Position numbers and translations under genes: made by a program | NCBI GenBank assembly: GCA_021292165.1 | Contig: CM037878.1 | Location: forward strand, 193,067,118 to 193,131,117 | Length of the DNA: 64,000 nt | Source: Shinisaurus crocodilurus | Lineage: Eukaryota; Chordata; Lepidosauria; Squamata; Shinisauridae | Direction of reading: 5' to 3' | Notes under the pieces: model-generated | The model's input: only the letters and a program-made list of their open reading frames with translations | Told to the model about the DNA's origin: nothing | Databases searched by the model: none | Shown here: one piece after another, positions 1 through 10,654 of the stretch | How the letters are laid out: every line of letters begins with the position of its first letter | Position numbering within the stretch: the first letter of the stretch is position 1

Positions 1-650
1 ACACTGGACCTATCCTCAACATCACTGTCCCAGCCAGCTCCACCCCTCCAACCTTCAGTGAAGGTCTGAAGGGGGAACCCACATGGGTCACCTGTACCCA
101 GGTAGGGCCTCCACACTCTGGAGCCTGGCTTGCTCAAGGCTCCTACAGGCACTCAGCTCTACACATGTAGGTCCTCCACACAATCCAAAGCCCTGATAGT
201 GCAAGGCTCCCAATCACATGGGAGAGCCTACACACCTCCAGCTGAATGCACACAGGATCCCCCTTGAAACTTTAGGACTATTCATAAAGTTTGGTAGGTG
301 TGGAGAAAATGCGGAGCAGCAGGGATGGTGATATTGGGGAATGGGCTTGTGCACATGGCCTCACCCTCAGGCTGCCTAAGGCATCCTGACACTACTTATC
401 TGGTTTGAAACCCTGCTTCTTCCAAGTTATAAATGGTAGGTGGTAGTAAAGTCCTGGGATCAAGACAGAAGCATGTTATTGTTCATGCCAAAAAGCCAGT
501 CTGACTTGGAAACCATATCTTATTTAATAAGGCTTGTTGCATGACATTTTAGGGTTACTTGCTGTTCGATGTTTGCTGCTCTGGTTAGTACTTGGCAATA
601 ACTTGGTGGTGGTACGGAGGCTGATTCCCTTCTATTTAACCAAACTGTAT
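1..650. other. Non-coding sequence, unclassified
   Basis: No gene is supported. The first 290 bases are relatively GC-rich and hold two loosely similar units of about 65 bases (from about 105 and 170), each with a GTAGG-CCTCCACAC start and an AAGGCTCC end. This could be a decayed tandem duplication. The rest looks unique and AT-rich. Confidence 0.4.
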
Positions 651-654
651 TTAT

Positions 655-1015
655 TTATACATTTGTTTGTTTGATTTTTTTTTCCTATCAAGAAATATGG
701 CATTCAAGGTGGCTTATAATCATAAATAAACCATGATTAAAACAACAATAAAACAATGAATTAAACACAATAAAAACACAAAAACAGAATAAAAAGAGTA
801 TCCAAACCTACAGGCCCACTTACACACCAAAGGCCTGCTTGAATAAAGAGGTCTTTGCCTGCCAGCAGAAGTAAAACAGAGAGAGAATGAACCTAGCCTT
901 CTTTGGCAGGGATTTCCACAGGCTGGGAATGGCCACTGAGAAGGTCCTCTCTCATCATGTCACCACCAAATGCCTCTCTGAAGGTGCATTGAAATAAGGG
1001 CCTCTTTCCTTTATT
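655..1015 (-). mobile_element. L2-like LINE 3' end (fragment)
   Basis: Read on the minus strand, this has the layout of the common squamate L2-type 3' untranslated region. A stretch resembling the 'gagaaggccctctc' and 'caggcaaagacctcttt' blocks (960-840) is followed by an A/T-rich tract and the 'ataagccaccttgaatgcc' stem near 690-715. No intact coding remains. The assignment rests on my recognition of the family pattern and on similar blocks elsewhere here (7280-7560, 18630-18870, 28100-28530). Confidence 0.6.
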
Positions 1016-1429
1016 CCCTTTGCCCATTCAGCCATCTGAATTCCAACAGGTATGTCAACTATGTGAATAACTTTTGGATTTATCTCAGATTTGACACTTG
1101 GAAATGGAGACACTCACATGTTCCCTAAATCTTCAAAGCTGATGACTACAAACTTGAGTTGTATATGACTGATATAATAATGACACAAACACTTTACCAT
1201 ATGCCAAAGACTAGACATGCCACTTTGAACTTGATCGTGTGACTTTCCTTAATGCAATCTTCCTGAGAGCTTGGCTATGGGTGCGATTGTCCAGCTACAG
1301 TAGGGATGTATGGACTTTGTTAAAGCTTTTCTGTCTGTTTGTTTTGCGGAATTTCAGGTGCTTTTCATTCTGCCATCTACTCATTGACAGAACTGGATTT
1401 TGTGCAAATGCATTCATATGCATTTGCGT

Positions 1430-1620
1430 AAATTTGCACTTCTGAAAATGTGCAAATCCCCCCAAAATATGCAAATCCCCCCCAAAAGTGCATAAATTTG
1501 CACTTCTGAAAATGTGCAAATCTGCCCAAAATATGCAAATCCCCCCCAAAAGTGCATAAATTTGCACTTCTGAAAATGTGCAAATCTGCCCAAAATATGC
1601 AAATCCCCCCCCCAAAATGC
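1430..1620. repeat. Tandem repeat, 64 bp x 3
   Basis: Three head-to-tail units begin at 1430, 1494 and 1558 with the same start (AAATTTGCACTTCTGAAAAT) and an exact 64-base period. Differences are a few substitutions and changes in C-run length (CCCCCC to CCCCCCCCC). The short open frames on the minus strand come from this periodicity and are not genes. The unit is rich in ATTTGCA and TGCAAAT, like other interspersed elements in the window. Confidence 0.9.
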
Positions 1621-2065
1621 ACATTTTCACACCTTAGTCTATGGGGGAATGTGCATTTTCAGTTGGTGTCTTTATTTTTCATATTTTTCTATCACTGAAT
1701 TTGCATAAAATTATGGAAAGTTTTAAAAAAATGGTCTGCAAGTCCATGGAAAGCTGGTCTGCTATGGAATTCTCAGGTCAGATTCATAGAAATCCAAAAT
1801 CATTTGAGTCAATTGCAGATTTCTCTGACATCCCTAAGCTATAGCCTGTTATGTCGAACATCACATTTCTGTCTGTCATATTTCTAAGTCAGTAATTAGA
1901 CTATATTGAGCTGGTATTTGGATATGGCAGATTAAGCAAATACCTTGACAAGAAATGCTATGCTTGGGATTTACTACAGAGCAAATGTCTGCTACATATA
2001 TTCCATATTGCATTCAGTAGTGAGACATTCTTGACATAAATATAAGAATCTGCTTTATATGGGTT

Positions 2066-2300
2066 CAGAACAGTGGTCCATTGACTCAGTATTATCAACC
2101 CAACCTAGAAGGAGCACTTTTAGGTCCTCAGGCAGATGTTCTTCTGCTACCTGAGGTCCTTGAAGTAGAGATGCCAAGTTTAAGCATGGAACATAATACA
2201 TGCTCAACCAATGGACTGGAGGTCCTCTCTGCTCCTTCCTTACGCTCTGTGATCTGCTCCTTGTGTCTCAAACCTCATCATATTTTCACCTGTACAGACA
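2066..2300 (-). repeat. Decayed interspersed repeat with tRNA-like region
   Basis: On the minus strand, around 2230-2165, the sequence resembles a widespread lizard repeat whose tRNA-like core reads 'gagcatgt...catgc...' before a former B-box near 2175-2185. The plus-strand start 'gtccattgactcagtattatc' near 2076 matches the remembered 3' side of the same family. A 96-residue open frame here (2081-2371) is a by-product. The family assignment is from memory only. Confidence 0.35.
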
Positions 2301-2879
2301 TAAACCGAACACTTGATTTCATCTGTCTTTGTAAAGACCACAGAAAGGTAAGAATCAAAATTAATCTTTGAATGGCCGTAACACTCTTTCTGTGGTTAAA
2401 GATACCACATTCCTGATCCAGAGGTTATTCTGTACGACAACATGTCTGTGATCTCAGCACATATCATCCAAATTCAACATCAGAAATCATACAGAGACAT
2501 CTTTTCCATGCAAACTTCATGCTCTGGTAGAGCATCTGGGTACAGAAGCATGCTTCAAAATGCGATTTGCCCCAGTGGCAATCTCTATGGTTCCTTTCTC
2601 TCATCTGCTGAAGGGGTATTTCTGAAGCTGTAAACAATTGATTAATATGCTGTAGGATTAGCCAGTCTATTACACAAGTGGTAAGCACAGAGAGAAACAA
2701 ATACTGCTCTGCCAATGTTTACACACAATAAGAATGTGTAAACAGTATGCATTACGGACGGTACAGGCTGTTTTAAAATTCCCCAAGCTTTCTTGGTTCT
2801 CTGCCTGTAGGGAAATGTTGTTGATATGCAATCCACCCGAACATCTGGCAACACACTTGAATTCTTATTATCCCCCTGC

Positions 2880-3170
2880 ATGCCTGAAGTAAAATATATC
2901 ATTTAATTAAAAAACAATTAAAAATAAAATAGATGAGAAATCCACCGAGGTGTAAAAGAGCGTAATCAATCATTAAAGGGAAACACAATTTTATAGCAAA
3001 ACAGAACTCAGCTTTGAGGTGGAGTTTATATTGAAATATCAGTGGCAGTCTACAGAAATTAAATCTGTCACTGGAGCAAGTTAGGAAAAGTTCTCTCTTA
3101 AAATTGTAGTTGACATGGCCAGCAGAGTACATCTTGAGCGAAATGTTTTGACAGCACCAAAGCAAGATTT
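2880..3170. other. Repeat-free block, candidate conserved non-coding element
   Basis: No repeat signature, simple sequence or coding frame is visible. The block has homeodomain-type cores (TTTAATTAA near 2899, AATCAATCATTAAAG near 2967) in otherwise complex sequence. That is the look of vertebrate conserved non-coding sequence, but it is an impression, not a measurement. Confidence 0.25.
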
Positions 3171-3689
3171 GTGAAAGGAATTAGGATACCAAAGACTAAA
3201 TGTCAGGAAACTCAAGCCTAGGCTGGCCAGGTGACCGACTTTACAGAGGACAATCTTGTATTAAACTGCATCCTTCTATTTGAAGGCCTGTCCAGCTAAA
3301 ATCCCCTTTAAGAAATCTTAAGAAGGGAGAGCAAGGGCCTTGAAGTAGCCTATCAATAGTTAGCACGTGGATTCAGACTGAGCAGGCATGCAGGTCACCT
3401 GGTCACAATCTTTCCCACTATGGTGAAATGTATTGTATTTGTATTTAAATTATAGTAATTATTTCTAAATCTGCATCTAAACATATAAACCAGTATGTGC
3501 AACTTTTATACAAATCTGTATCTTCTTTGGTCCTCTGTTTTGGTGATGTATTTCCTCTGTTTTCCAATGCATAAATAGCCACCCTCTCGAGTCCAGAGAT
3601 TCAATCATGAACCTCATGGCCTGTCAATGGGACTTAACTCACTGGGACTATATTTGCCAAGGCCTATGAGATCTCTTCAAGCACAGAAG

Positions 3690-5045
3690 GAAATGACTGG
3701 GTTCACATGACAGGAGAAGCCTCCCCTTGTTTATAAGTTGGGGGGGGGCTTGTCATGTTGTGTGAACCCACTATGGCTTATTTGGGGTGAACCCAGCTTC
3801 TGGGCTTATAAGCCATCCCAACAGGCCATGGCTTGTTCTAGCATTTTATAGCCATCCCTGAGCTTGCTGTGTCATCCAAACTTGGCTGACACAACAAGCC
3901 CATGGGTAGTCCAAACCACTACAGAGCTGCTTAGCAGGAGTGGCAAAAAGGTTTGCTGCTCTTGCCAAGCGGCTCTGGGCAAGCGCTATGACAACCACCC
4001 CAAAGTGCCCAAGCAGCACTTGGTAGCAGCTGTCATTGGGTTCCCCAATCTCCCCTGAGCACTGCAGCCATGAACCCTGCCTGTTCAGAGCTTGAGGAAG
4101 TGGCATGCATCAGAGACCAGCACTGCCACCTAACGCCGCTGCACGCCGCTGCTCGAAGCCCATTCAGAGCTTGGAGCAGCAGTGCGCAGTGGAGACAGCA
4201 GCACTGCCAGCCATCACTCCTGCTCATGAGAACTCCTTGTGAGCAGGAGTGGGGAGGGCATTCCTGCTAGTCACTGCTATGTGCACAGCGATGACTAGCA
4301 GAGGTGGTGCCATGTCCCTGCTGTCCCTGCCTGCTGTTTCGGGTCCCCGGAGAAGAAGAGATAGCTTCAGCAACCAACTCAGGAGTAGGCCAAGCAGAGC
4401 ACAGTTTGTCCCCCATGTCCGGCACTGTTGCTGCCAAGCGGCCGCAGCACTGAACTGGGCCCCCACACTCTGCTCGGCCTACTCTGGAGCAGCTGTGGCA
4501 CCGGATAGGAGGAGCTGTGCTCTGCACAGTGAGACAGCGCTGCTGACAGTGTTGGCAGAGGCAGCTTGCTCATAGAGACAGGCCTGTGGCTCACGCTGGC
4601 TCAGCTTGCCTGAGTGTGGAAAGCTAAGCAGGGTCAGGCCTGGTTATTACTTGGATGGGAGACCCCTCCTCTAGTTTCCTGCATTGAGCAGGGGGTTTGA
4701 CTCGACGGCCTTGTAGGCTCCTTCCAACTCTATGATCTATGAAATCTATGAGCAAGCCGCATCTGCCGAGATCGGCAGCAGTGCCAACAGCCCTCAACAG
4801 GTCTCCTTGTGAGTCATGGTGAGGGCTGTCAATGATCTCTGCTCCCAGCCTCCCCACCCCCACTGAAAAACAGCAGGCTGGGAGGTGGGGAACTTCGGTG
4901 CTCCTACGCAGTGTCCCATGGGATACCTGTGGGAGGACTGAGGGGGGGAAGAGGGCGAGGCACGATTCACCCTACCTGCAATATGCCTGATTGTCTTACC
5001 GTGTCATCTGGACCTGCCCAATAAGAGGTTGTTTACTGGGTCACG
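3690..5045. mobile_element. GC-rich block, possible non-autonomous DNA transposon
   Basis: The composition changes sharply from about 3880 to 4990 (GC- and CpG-rich, many CTG/CAG words) compared with the AT-rich flanks. The left edge has GGGTTCACATGACA near 3699. The right edge, read in reverse near 5015-4990, has GGTCCAGATGACA with about 17 of 22 positions agreeing. This suggests terminal inverted repeats of a squamate MITE-like family. A 5S-derived SINE lies inside (4578-4752). Open frames within run on both strands and look like composition effects. Confidence 0.4.
4578..4752 (+). mobile_element. 5S-rRNA-derived SINE with CR1 3' tail
   Basis: The 5' half (4610-4670) closely follows the middle of 5S rRNA: GAAAGCTAAGCAGGGTCAGG (A-box region), then TGGTTATTACTTGGATGGGA and GACC (C-box region), which together form the internal Pol III control region. 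After GACC it switches abruptly to the CR1 3' end (CCTGCATTGAGCAGGGGG, then GACTCGACGGCCTTGTAGGC) and ends in CTATGATCTATGA-type repeats. The tail matches the end of the young CR1 at 47670-47755. Mobilisation by CR1 is inferred from that shared tail. Confidence 0.88.
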
Positions 5046-5049
5046 TGGT

Positions 5050-5800
5050 CTCAGGAAGACATGCATTGGAACAGTAGATAGTGGATAGATAGTAGGGTAC
5101 AAAGGAAGAAGCTGTGTTTGGGAAGTGATTCCTGATACTTCTTGTATATGTGATGGGAAGGAATCCAGATTTAAGTATTCCCATCTCTTCTTGCTTTGCA
5201 TATTACATTATGTGAATCTGCATTCCTTGGGGAAAAACATTATTGTCCTGAACCAGAATTTTATGTATGAAGAACTTTTTTCCATGTATACTTCTACCCT
5301 CATTCCTATCAGGGAAGTGAGCCAATCCAGGCTTGCACAGTGGAATGTTAGCATGGTTTGACTTGTTCCATTGAAATGAATGGGCAAGCACTTGTAGACA
5401 TTAAAATCACATCACAGTTTCATGGCCCATTGAGCAATGATATCATTGGCCCATTATCTTTAACTTATCCTTTAAAAAGGGGGGGAAGAATCATTTGTGT
5501 TTTTCAACAATAACAATCCCAAAAACGAACAAATAATTGTAACAATACGTAAACAATACAATTAAAATATATCTATTATTAATCCATCCAAATTCTATGC
5601 CAGATTAGAATCTACTACACCAGAAATCCAGCTGATTAATTGGAGGTCCATCTTCACCATTATGTTCTGGGAAAACATTAAGAAAGGGTACCAAGTTGTT
5701 ACAAAATTATCTTTTTTTATTTCTCCTCTAGCCAAATGAAAGTGGCTGGTTAGTTTCTCCACCAGCGCAACCGACCATATTCTATAAAAGTATCTCTGAA
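5050..5800. other. Non-coding, AT-rich, no recognised gene
   Basis: I see no gene. The 5590-5800 part flanks the tRNA SINE and may belong to an old LINE on either strand, but no RT motif can be read. Short open frames here have no recognisable protein features. Confidence 0.3.
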
Positions 5801-5802
5801 AT

Positions 5803-6043
5803 GAGAGCCAGTGTGGCGTAGTGGTTAGAGTTTTGGACTGGGACTCGGGAGATCCGGGTTCAAATCCCCGCTCAGCCATGAAACTCACTGGGTGACTTTG
5901 GGCCAGTCACTGACTCTCAGCCTAACCTACCTCACAGGGTTGTTGTGAGGGTAAAATGGAGAGGAGGAGGAGGATTATGTAAGCCGCCTTGGGTTCCTTT
6001 CAGGAAAAAAGGCGGGGTATAAATATAATAAATAAATAAATAA
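5803..6043 (+). mobile_element. tRNA-derived SINE (sauropsid type), full length
   Basis: It starts GAGAGCCAGTGTGGCGTAG and carries a Pol III A box (TGGCGTAGTGG, 5814-5824) and B box (GGGTTCAAATC, 5858-5868) with tRNA-like spacing. Next comes a conserved body ('gggccagtcactgactctcagcc', 'cacagggttgttgtgagg'), a 3' stem 'aagccgccttgggttcctttcagg', and an (AATA)n tail. Three more copies of the family lie in the window in minus orientation. Confidence 0.9.
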
Positions 6044-6044
6044 G

Positions 6045-6500
6045 TCCATAGGCATTTCCCCATGTTCTAGCAATCTCGGTTCTCGCAGCCCCTACAAGCG
6101 TCGCCAACAGTTCTATATAATACAGCCCCTCATTCTCCCCAGTATTTTTAACATGTCCTGAAATATATAGTATATGTAAAATAAAAACTTAGAGAAAAGC
6201 AGGTGTGATGGAAATATAGTATTCTTGCTTGTTCATGCAGTTCAGTTCCAGAGTCAGGAACACCAAAACCTTTAAAGAACATCACACTGTATTCCAATTA
6301 TAACAGTCTAGAAAACGATGGACTAAGATACTCAAACAGTGAGAGGTGCATCCAGAGAGATTCAGGAAGGACAGGAGTGGACTTCTTTAAGATATACTCA
6401 CATATCACAAGAATCTGTTTTTTATACAATTCAAATTTGCCCCTGTAAGAAAAAAACTGGCAGAATCACATACACCATGTAAGCATGGCATGACAATCTA
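6045..6500. other. Non-coding, no recognised feature
   Basis: AT-rich intergenic-type DNA between the SINE and the hAT foldback element. I see no reading frame, RNA gene or clear repeat family in it. Confidence 0.3.
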
Positions 6501-6503
6501 GAA

Positions 6504-6639
6504 CAGCCTTTCCCAACCTGGTTCCCTCCAGATGTTTTGGACCACAACTGTCATCAACTCCAGTCACCATGGCCACTAGTCAGGGATGATAGGTGATGTA
6601 GTACAAAGCATCTGGAGGGCACCAGGCTGAAGAAGGCTG
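6504..6639. mobile_element. hAT-type foldback MITE
   Basis: The arms are inverted: CAGCCTTTCCCAACCTGG at the left, and CACCAGGCTGAAGAAGGCTG at the right, with CCTCCAGATG / CATCTGGAGG further in. The 8 bases outside each end (ATCTAGAA and ACCTAGAG) agree at 6 of 8, as expected for an eroded hAT target duplication. Related elements lie at 31091-31229 and 52150-52262. Confidence 0.75.
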
Positions 6640-6653
6640 ACCTAGAGGATGTG

Positions 6654-6654
<1 letters not shown>

Positions 6655-6720
<66 letters not shown>

Positions 6721-6780
6721 CGTGCGTGCGTGTGCACATGTGTGTGTGTGCACGCGCACGTGCGTGTATGTGTGTGCACA
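6655..6780. repeat. (TA)n(TG)n compound microsatellite
   Basis: About 37 bases of alternating TA pass directly into alternating TG with scattered C and A interruptions. Alternating Tyr-Ile or Cys-Val open frames on both strands are translations of this repeat. Confidence 0.97.
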
Positions 6781-7270
6781 TATATCCCCTTTCATCAGGG
6801 CCACCATGTGTCTGAGGACCCTAGAGAGGTGTTTGCTGAATTCAGTTGGATGTCCCTTGCCAAAATATTGTCCTCTCTCTTATCCTATGGCCCATTAATA
6901 TGTTTGGAAGTGGAAAATTCCAAGGGTCTATACGGCATTTCAGTTGAAGATTCCCTTTGCGCTCACTATTAACATGTTAAGTAGAAATCTAGCTTGAGTG
7001 CTATCATGACCTGCCTCAACCATAGACTTGTTAACATTGCTGATTCTAATTCAGCTAGCACACCAGAACTGAAATCTGTGTGGGCTGGTGATGGTTTGCA
7101 CAACCTTCCACTTGTGCTAATGTGCATTAGTGCAGGTGCACACTTGCACATGTGGAATGAAATTCTTGTGCATTCCTAAAAAAAAAAATCTGATTCCATC
7201 AATGAGTGGATGACAGAATGAAAGACACCTGACTATCCACAAAATACAGAAGGAACATCAAAATCTGTAC
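6780..7270. other. Non-coding, no recognised feature
   Basis: I see no gene or recognisable repeat here apart from a short poly-A near 7179. Confidence 0.3.
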
Positions 7271-7279
7271 ATCCCTTGT

Positions 7280-7565
7280 GGTTTCATTTATTTATTTACA
7301 TTGTTTATAAGCTGCACTGTAACAGAAACTTCTGTAGGTGGCTCACAGAATAAAAATAACCAAAAAAAAATACAATGATATAATAAAAATACAGTAAGAT
7401 AAGAACACAGCATTAAAACACCACCAAAGATTAAAAAAACAGAACAAAACAAACAAAAAAACAATAGATCAAAGAAAATGGAGAGCAGAGGGGAAGAATC
7501 AACAGAGCTAAAACAACATGATTTGAAAGGCTTGGGCAAATAAAAAGGACTTCACCTGGCTGGCA
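7280..7565 (-). mobile_element. L2-like LINE 3' end (fragment)
   Basis: Read on the minus strand: an upstream block 'agtgaagtcctttttatttgcc' (7560-7535), then a long A/T tract, then 'agccacctacagaagtttctg' and a tail of AAATAAATAAATG (7303-7287). This order is the L2-type 3' UTR seen elsewhere here in better condition (28100-28530). Confidence 0.55.
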
Positions 7566-7599
7566 CTGAAAAAATATTAAAATATAATATAATAAATTA

Positions 7600-8570
7600 A
7601 TATTAAAGCAACCTCTATCATGTTACATCTCTCAGTTCACGAGGTGTGTGTGTTGCCCACATGGCACAGAGAACTTTCCCACTAACACCACACACTCCTG
7701 GTGGCTGGATCTGGCACAGAACAGAAGCTCCCCACACACAAAGGAAGAACTGTGATTGGCCACACTACATATTTATGGTGGCATCCTGCAATTACTCTTT
7801 GTACTTTGGCCCTAGAAAGCAGTATTTTCTTCCCATTGTACATGCTTATCCACATTAATAATATGCTTGTGTTAAACAGGAATCACTTCTGATGATGCTT
7901 ATTTGCATGGCAGGAAGTAAAAAGCTACAAATCAACTATTGACTGTGTTCACACAGTTTCAGGCTATAAATCAATAAAACCATACAGGCATGTTAACAGG
8001 ACAAATAAATGGTGAGTGAAAATAAATAATGAGGGTTTTTATGAGTGTATAACAATGCAGTATGTATTTTTTTTAAAGCCCACTGTATTAGGTAAACACT
8101 TAAAACCTTTTAGCAAAGTATCACTCTCTATTATTCCTTGTTTAATTCACATGGAAGGCAACTGTTCAACCATCTAGCAAACACCTTCAGGTCATTTCAG
8201 AGAGTGTAATCATGGAAATTAATTTGATCTCTAGATAAAACCAGCTTTATAATTTCACCTCCTGTCATATTTGTTTAAGACCAAACTCCAACTGTCTGTT
8301 TGTCAGCATGGAGATAAGGATTTTATATACAGTATATCTATATCTATATATATATATCTTGAACTTTAATGAATTTGGTGATGCTATTTTATTTGTGAAG
8401 GATTTAAAAAGCAAAACAATGTAATATTTCACAAATCATAAATAGTTTGAGATCCGAAGCATCTAGCTGTACTCGAGGGAGGATTCACCTGACCTTTTTT
8501 CATTATTGGTTGTTTTGTTTTTCAAACTGGGCTGAGTTATTTTGCCAGAGTAGATCGAATTAGCACATTG
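7600..8570. other. Non-coding; includes candidate conserved block 8090-8310
   Basis: No gene is visible. A simple (TATATC)n-like stretch lies at 8325-8358. The part from 8090 to 8310 is repeat-free, with words such as GTGTAATCATGGAAATTAAT near 8204, and resembles conserved non-coding DNA. That is an impression only. Confidence 0.25.
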
Positions 8571-8574
8571 TAAG

Positions 8575-8757
8575 TAGAGATGTGAATACTTGGGGGCGGG
8601 GGACTGCATTGGGGGAGAGAAAAATTTGGGGGGAACCCATCCCCCCAAATTTTCCAAAAATCCCTGGGGGGGAAAAAGAAAAAAAATGTTATTTTTTTTT
8701 AAAAAAACTGCTCCTACCCCATTTTTCTGTTCCACCCCCCAGGTCTTTGCATCTCTA
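8575..8757. mobile_element. Short MITE with inner hairpin
   Basis: Terminal inverted repeats TAGAGATGTGAA (left) and TTTGCATCTCTA (right) bound about 183 bases. Inside is a strong hairpin: AAATTTGGGGGG against CCCCCCAAATTT with a short loop (8624-8655). Homopolymer runs fill the rest. Open frames are composition effects. Confidence 0.6.
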
Positions 8758-8759
8758 AT

Positions 8760-9100
8760 TCTAACACATTCCAGGCAATACAGAGTGAGACTCCTTTGCT
8801 TCCTGCATCAGGAACCATGACTTTGAAAAAGACCAGTGTTTGGGGTATAGAACCCAGAAATAAGTTTTCTTATTAACTAGCTAAAATGAGAACCAAGCAT
8901 TTTGTCAGTATTCTCATGGTAATACTCTTATGCTTTGTCTTTTAAAATAAATCTGTTATTAAGTGACTCATATTTGCCTTTGGGTATTCAACGCAATACT
9001 CTTTCCATTAGAGACTGCCTGACTGTTTGATCAAGCAATGAAACAATTGCTCAGTGAAGTGACTGGTAATCCAGAAATGAAGCTGGGATTTCAGAGGGAC
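8760..9100. other. Non-coding, no recognised feature
   Basis: Unremarkable AT-rich sequence leading into the CR1 remnant that starts near 9100. Confidence 0.3.
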
Positions 9101-9236
9101 TGACAATAAAAGAGCATATATCACAGCATGCCATTATAATAAATTTATGGTGTGGCCACATCTTGAATACTTTGTAGGGCTCTGGTCACTCCATGTCAAA
9201 AGGAACTGTTGAAACACTGGAAAGGTACAGAAAAAG

Positions 9237-9425
9237 GGCAACAGTGCAATCCTATACACATGTCAACTCAGAAGTAAGCCCTATTGAATGCAATGGGACT
9301 CATTCCCAGAAAAATGTGTGTAGGATTGCAGCCTTAGCCATCCTATACACTAATCTCAGAGTAAGTCCCATTGAACTCAATGGGGCTTACTTTTGAGTAG
9401 ACATGTATAGGATTCTGCTGTAAAA
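9237..9425. mobile_element. Foldback MITE ('gcaatcctata' family)
   Basis: The arms GTGCAATCCTATACACATGT and its inverted counterpart ACATGTATAGGATTCTGC bound the unit. Inner blocks GTAAGTCCCATTGAACTCAA and its complement recur. It appears to be two nested or tandem copies. Related short remnants are near 32130-32190, 50670-50800 and 53870-53965. It lies inside the old CR1. Confidence 0.7.
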
Positions 9426-9525
9426 TGATCAGGGAGTTGGAGCACCTTTCCTATAAAGAAGGGCTAAAGAATGCGAGGCTTTTTTAATTTAGAAAGAAAG
9501 AAAAAAAGACAGAGTGGGTGCATGC

Positions 9526-9526
<1 letters not shown>

Positions 9527-9579
<53 letters not shown>
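9527..9579. repeat. (GA)n microsatellite
   Basis: Uninterrupted alternating AG of about 53 bases within the old CR1. The (SL)n open frame on the minus strand is a translation of it. Confidence 0.97.
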
Positions 9580-9582
<3 letters not shown>

Positions 9583-9979
9583 GATAAAGGGTAATAAATC
9601 CATGAATGGTGCAGAGAAACTAGAGGTTGTTTATTTTGGTCCTCTTTCTTTATACAATTATTAGAAACTCGCCAAGAAAATTTATTGGAAATAGGTTCAG
9701 GAACTGCAAAAGGAAGTATTTCTTCACACAACAAATGATGGTTGGTCTAATCCATCAAGGACAGATCTATGGGCAGCTAACAGCCAGGGAAGCGAAATGA
9801 AACCTCCATGTTCAGAGGCAGTGTACTGCCGAATAGCAGATGTCAAGACTGGAGGAGGGGTGGAACTGCTGCCTTCATCCCCTGCCTGTGGGAGTCCCAT
9901 CTGTTTGTCACTGCTGGGAACAGAATATTAGACAATAAGGAGCCTGGGCCTGATCCCGTAAGGATTTTATTGTGAAGCT

Positions 9980-10370
9980 AGTACAGACAGAAGTGTCCCT
10001 TTGGTGGAGATTGTCCCATGAAGTACCACCGGGGGCTGGGAATTGCCTTATCATGGATATTCATATTTTGTCCTTTACAATAGACTAGAATTGCTACCTT
10101 TGTTGCCTTGTGCTGCTGCTCGGGGGTGGTGGTGGTAAAAAGTTAAGAAAGAAAGAAACAAACATGCACATATCAAGTCATTACAGGTAATAGTGATAAA
10201 ATAAATACCCGTAAGTGTACTCCACTTTCTATTTGTAATTGTTCTCCATTAAGGAATTGCCAACAACATAAACAATGCTAAGCAAATAAGCTGCATAGTT
10301 CATTTGGTTTCCCTTCCACTTCTCTTCGCTCCTTCTAATACATTTCATACTACCTAAAGCTTTGAACCTT
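9980..10370. other. Non-coding, no recognised feature
   Basis: I see no gene. A short GGTGGTGGTGG run occurs near 10127. Confidence 0.3.
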
Positions 10371-10615
10371 TGATGTCCTTGTTTGAACCATGTTTTAATC
10401 AAAATGAATGCTCACGTGTTCATAGGCAAACATTTGCACTCACTTCAGCTGAACAAAAATAGAGCTGAAATGTATCAAGTATCACGAGATAGCTGAAGAA
10501 ATTTGTTTTGAGCAGCACTTGGAAAAACTTCTGGCCTCTGATGAAGGTACATGCCGAAATGCATTGAGCAATAAAATATTTCAGTTGCCACCTGAGATTT
10601 TTTTCCTCTTTCATT
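10370..10615 (+). mobile_element. Candidate Penelope-like 3' region with hammerhead-like motif
   Basis: The diagnostic part is at 10538-10565: CTGATGA, one A, a short hairpin (GGT/GCC around ACAT), GAAA, then the palindrome ATGCAT and T. It continues 'gagcaataaaatatttcag'. This order matches the conserved core of a hammerhead ribozyme (CUGANGA, stem II, GAAA, short stem III) except for the extra A. Hammerhead motifs are known from Penelope-like retroelements. No RT reading frame can be seen here, so the class is inferred. Confidence 0.4.
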
Positions 10616-10654
10616 TTTTTTACACATTGGTGTCTTCTCCTCTTGTTCTGTTTT

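Larger units (their letters stand above)
9100..9980 (+). mobile_element. Old CR1-type LINE 3' part, interrupted
   Basis: Translation in shifting frames gives the CR1 C-terminal pattern: 'LWCGHILNTL' (about 9150), a 'REL EHLSYKEGLKNARLF' stretch after 9430, 'DMIKG' and 'KEVFLHT' near 9715, then a 3' UTR with 'gaacagaatattagacaat' matching the CR1 'gaacagaatgctggactag' signature (9920-9940). Many indels and stops are present. It is split by a MITE (9237-9425) and by a GA microsatellite (9527-9579). Confidence 0.7.

Noticed and set aside
1430..1620. CRISPR-like array
   Set aside because: Units are contiguous 64-bp tandem copies without unique spacers, in vertebrate DNA.
2081..2371. Possible exon of a host gene with Cys-rich end
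   Set aside because: The frame coincides with a decayed dispersed repeat and has no consistent domain.
4578..4700. 5S rRNA gene
   Set aside because: Only the middle of 5S is present and it is fused to a CR1 tail; it is a SINE, not a gene.
5803..5880. tRNA gene
   Set aside because: The A and B boxes belong to a SINE head; no complete cloverleaf with acceptor stem and terminator.
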